Shown here one piece after another: positions 60,901 through 64,000 of a stretch of 64,000 nucleotides of DNA. The notes beneath the pieces were generated by a model, which saw nothing but the letters and a program-made list of their open reading frames with translations, did not search any database and was not told the DNA's origin. The DNA comes from Sipunculus nudus (Eukaryota; Annelida; Sipuncula; Golfingiida; Sipunculidae): positions 78,665,300-78,729,299 of the forward strand of contig CM049314.1 in the NCBI GenBank assembly GCA_026874595.1, written 5' to 3'. The number at the start of each line of letters is the position of its first letter. Position 1 is the stretch's first letter. A program made the translations under genes and the position numbers.

Positions 60901-61053
60901 ATCATTTACTCACATATTACATAACATTCCTTTATAATAGCCTAACATGTACATGATATTCATAAGCTTTATCCACTCGATATAGTATCACAGTGGAGAA
61001 ACATTTATAGTCCAATCACGATCAGCTGAGCGCCATGACCCATGGGTCCCTTG
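57943..61053 (+). mobile_element. 3.1-kb interspersed element, copy 2, in MAO intron 2
   Basis: Inverse copy of 851-4005. It starts TTTTTAGCTCAGCTGACTAT and ends CCATGGGTCCCTTG. All landmarks correspond: the GTCCGTCCG run, two diverged modules (about 58090-58735 and 58735-59250), a poly-C run (59431-59445), and the end TCAGCTGAGCGCCATGACCC. The copies are highly similar, suggesting recent activity, with a few small indels. It makes up nearly all of intron 2 and stops 19 bp before exon 3. A 69-codon frame present in both copies (60637-60846 and 1058-1267) differs at two residues and is unrecognised. Confidence 0.85.
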
Positions 61054-61072
61054 TTTTTTTTTCTGTATGCAG

Positions 61073-61210
61073 GATCCAGCCTATGGCTACGTCGACCTTG
61101 GAGGGTCTTATGTTGGACCTACACAAGATCGTATTCTACGTGTTGCTAAGGAACTAGGAGTGGAGACGTATAAAATCAACCTGAAAGGAGCCTATGTTCA
61201 CTGGTTCAGG
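61073..61210 (+). CDS. MAO: Monoamine oxidase exon 3
   Basis: 138 nt, 46 codons, phase 0 at both ends. The acceptor is TTTCTGTATGCAG before GATCC; the donor is TTCAGG|GTAAGT. The peptide [20 protein letters not shown] and [12 protein letters not shown] matches MAO-A/B ([31 protein letters not shown]). That match separates it from polyamine or L-amino-acid oxidases. Both exon length and frame equal vertebrate MAO exon 3 as I recall it. Residues 49-94 of the product. Exon 4 and onward were not found before 64000, so the gene continues off the right edge. Confidence 0.95.
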
Positions 61211-62540
61211 GTAAGTTAGCATGATGTTTGTAATTAGGTCCTCCCTAATTCAGGATAGTTAAAGTAAGTCAGCATGTTGTTAGTAAGTCCTCTGTAGTTT
61301 AGGATAGTTCGAGTAAGTTAACAACTGTACTTCAGGATAATTATAGTAAATCAGCATGATGTTAGTAAGCTCAGTATTCAGGATAGTCATAGTGACTGAA
61401 GTATGTTAGTAAGTGATTAGTAGTTCAAGATAGTTATAGTGACTGGAGTATATTAGTAAATCCTCAGTATTTCATGATAGTTACAGTGACTGGAGTATAT
61501 TAGTAAATCCTCAGTATTTCAGGATAGTTACAGTGACTGGAGTATATTAGTAAATCCTCAGTATTTCATGATAGTTATAGTGACTGGAGTATATTAGTAA
61601 ATCCTCAGTATTTCAGGATAGTTACAGTGACTGGAGTATATTAGTAAATCCTCAGTATTTCATGATAGTTATAGTGACTGGAGTATATTAGTAAATCCTC
61701 AGTATTTCAGGATAGTTATAGTGACTAGAATATATTAGTAAATCCTCAGTATTTCAGGATAGTTATAGTGACTAGAATATATTAGTAAATCCTCAGTATT
61801 TCAGGATAGTTATAGTGACTGGAGTATATTAGTAAATCCTCAGTATTTCAGGATAGTTATAGTGACTAGAATATATTAGTAAATCCTCAGTATTTCAGGA
61901 TAGTTATAGTGACTGGAGTATATTAGTAAATCCTCAGTATTTCAGGATAGTTATAGTGACTGGAGTATATTAGTAAATCCTCAGTATTTCAGGATAGTTA
62001 TAGTGACTAGAATATATTAGTAAATCCTCAGTATTTCAGGATAGTTATAGTGACTGGAGTATATTAGTAAATCCTCAGTATTTCAGGATAGTTATAGTGA
62101 CTGGAGTATATTAGTAAATCCTCAGTATTTCAGGATAGTTATAGTGACTGGAGTATATTAGTAAATCCTCAGTATTTCAGGAAAGTTATAGTGACTGGAG
62201 TATATTAGTAAATCCTCAGTATTTCAGGATAGTTATAGTGACTTGAGTATATTAGTAACTCAGTAGTTCAGAATAGTTATAGATAGTGACTGGGGTATAT
62301 TAGTAAGTCCTCAGTGGTTCAGGATTGTTATAGTGACTGGTGTATGTTAGTAAGTTGTTAGTAGTTCAGGATTGTTATAATGACTGGTGTATTTGAGTAA
62401 ATTCTTATACTTATAGTGGCTGGAGTATGTTAGATTGTCCTTAGTAGTTCAGGATAGTTATAGTAAGTCAGCAAGATGTTAGTATGTCCTCATTAATTCA
62501 GGATAGTTATAGTGACTGGAGTATGTTAGTAAGTCCTCTC
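61211..62540 (+). repeat. 47-bp minisatellite starting at the MAO exon 3 donor
   Basis: About 28 units. The first begins with the exon end and donor themselves, TTCAGG then GTAAGTTAGCATGATGTT. Unit two reads TTCAGGATAGTTAAAGTAAG then TCAGCATGTTGTTAGTAAGT. Central units (about 61440-62250) are nearly uniform (TTCAGGATAGTTATAGTGAC then TGGAGTATATTAGTAAATCC), with period 47. Units at both edges are diverged. Each unit thus keeps the exon's last six bases, TTCAGG. Confidence 0.92.
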
Positions 62541-63235
62541 CTTCTGTAATAAACCTTTGAAGATACAAGCTTTTTATTTTGTTTGCATATTGAGCACAAG
62601 GAAATGATTTACTTAAAGTTATAAGCAGATACAAGATTATAAGTAATGAAAACTTTATAAAATCTGTTGATTTCCTGTAATTGCTTGATAATGTTGAAAT
62701 GAGAGAGTCTTATAGGATTTAAAATAAATATTAGTAGGTGCAAATCTGTAACTCACATGATTTATATTTTGATTGAAATTTAGCTTAATCAGAGAATGAA
62801 CACAAACAGGGACAGAAGCAAGTGTTAATAGGGGATCATCCATGGTGTGGTTGACCTAGGAAATAAGGTCAAGGTCAAAATGAATATCATTTGCAAATCT
62901 CACTTGTAACTGTTGACCTGGACTGAAGGGCACTTTTTGAAAATCAGCCATATTTGAGATCTAGCACAAACACAGGAACAGAGATTAAAAAAATTGTTAT
63001 CAGTTATAAAAAACAAACAAATTTTGACCCAATTGTTGTTTTAGAACTAAAAGTTTGCAATCACCAGTTGAACACAGGAAACCTCCCCTCTGTCCCCACA
63101 TCAGAGTGATAATGAGAAATACGGTCAAAACTAGACGACCGTGGATTGAGCACTTGCCTGAAATTGAAATAAGACAGAATGGGGAATGTAAAGAAAATAG
63201 TTTGTGTAGATTGGACAATATTTGAAAAATATTTT
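62541..63235. other. MAO intron 3, no feature recognised
   Basis: AT-rich intron with no supported exon. Words such as GGTCAAGGTCAAAATGA near 62865 suggest decayed modular repeat. Confidence 0.4.
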
Positions 63236-63640
63236 TTAGGTCAGCTGACTGTAAGTCAACTGAGGTATAGGAATGGCGCTTTGTCCATTGTCCGTCCAGC
63301 CGTCCGGTCATCTGGCCATCCAGTAATCCGTTAGCAGGACACAAATCATAACTGTTGGTCCTAGAAACTTCTAAGTTAATATCCAGAAAGATCATTAAAA
63401 AATCTCCTTGGAAACCTGAAATAAGGTCACTGGGACCTATATCCTCCGAGCTATTTGGCTTATAATTACTCCCCAGAATAATCCAGACTTTGATAAAAAA
63501 ACCTCCAATATCTTGAAAAATGCATGGATTTTCATGAAACTTGCCTTTTATATTGACCTTGACTAGTTTAGTCAGTTACCAAAAAATGGTGGCGCCATCT
63601 GCATTTTTTTCTGATTTTTACGAATATTTTTCTATTTTTT
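63236..63640 (+). mobile_element. Modular repeat with GTCCGTCCAGCCG head
   Basis: Starts TTAGGTCAGCTGACTGTAAG with TTGTCCATTGTCCGTCCAGC and continues ACACAAATCATAACTGTTGG, GGAAACCTGAAATAAGGTCA. It matches the head of 48322-49640. It probably extends toward 64000 as further modules. Confidence 0.65.
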
Positions 63641-64000
63641 TTTACAATTAAAATAACAACAATCAGGTCAGTTTCGCACCTATGATTCCACCTAGTGTCC
63701 AAAAACCTGGTGTGTTTATTGATCAGAAGTGCATGGCTTACATTAATCATCCTGTCTGTCAGTTTGTTCGTCTGTCTGTCTGTATATACACACAAATTGG
63801 TTTCCAGATGATAACTCCAGGTTGGATTGACATATGGATTTCAGACATGACTTACACATGACCCACCACTAAAGAAAGAACCTGTATGACTTTTTTGGAC
63901 ATGAGGTCAAAGGTCAAGGTCACAAGACTCACTTATTTAAAAGGATAATGGCTGCATTTTAAGCCAAGCTTTTCATCCCAAACTTTCCATCTTGCGCAAT

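Noticed and set aside
62541-64000. MAO exon 4
   Set aside because: I looked for a segment like the family's GKTYPFRG region with splice sites and saw none before the window ends.

Overview
This is a nuclear window from an animal, most likely an aquatic invertebrate. Genes have long AT-rich introns with GT-AG borders. The DNA is crowded with minisatellites, tRNA-derived SINEs, hAT and pogo-like DNA transposons, and modular repeats carrying GTCCGTCCG runs. One element ends in CAAGGGACCCATGGG next to GCTCAGCTGA, which reminds me of repeats in molluscan genomes. Minisatellites lying across exon/intron borders recall what has been reported in amphioxus. I cannot fix the taxon from sequence alone.

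Two protein genes are supported, arranged head to head about 7.3 kb apart. The minus-strand gene is a complete SPRYD7 orthologue (SPRY domain-containing protein 7) in five coding exons: 46554-46665, 40098-40214, 34643-34803, 12196-12298 and 10049-10146. The splice phases close perfectly and give 196 codons plus a stop. The plus-strand gene is the 5' part of a monoamine oxidase gene (FAD amine oxidase): exons 53941-53989, 57538-57632 and 61073-61210, 94 residues. The rest lies beyond the right edge.

Layout. 1-9.8 kb: downstream of SPRYD7, with a 3.15-kb element inserted in a ~35-bp minisatellite, a pogo/Tigger-like MITE, AT runs and a 29-bp array of CCAAT boxes. 10.0-12.3 kb: SPRYD7 exons 5 and 4, with a 61-bp array that repeats the exon 4 splice donor. 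12.4-34.6 kb: intron 3, almost entirely one 29-bp satellite (~20.7 kb, ~715 copies) with decayed flanks and higher-order tandem duplications. 34.6-46.7 kb: exons 3, 2 and 1, with a 45-bp array that repeats the exon 3 acceptor, a 59-bp CCAAT array, SINEs, a TIR element and a hAT element. 46.7-53.9 kb: intergenic, with a hAT element that keeps a transposase fragment. 53.9-64 kb: the monoamine oxidase 5' half. There the exon 2 acceptor is repeated three times at ~127 bp, intron 2 is filled by an inverted second copy of the 3.1-kb element, and the exon 3 donor opens straight into a 47-bp array.

The main result is that four independent minisatellites in two unrelated genes are built from splice junctions, each repeating the donor or acceptor with a few exon bases. 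A fifth array, the giant satellite, starts within ~10 bp of a donor. One array (45 bp, at the exon 3 acceptor) is a multiple of three with no stop codon, so decoy acceptors could add 15-residue blocks inside the SPRY domain.
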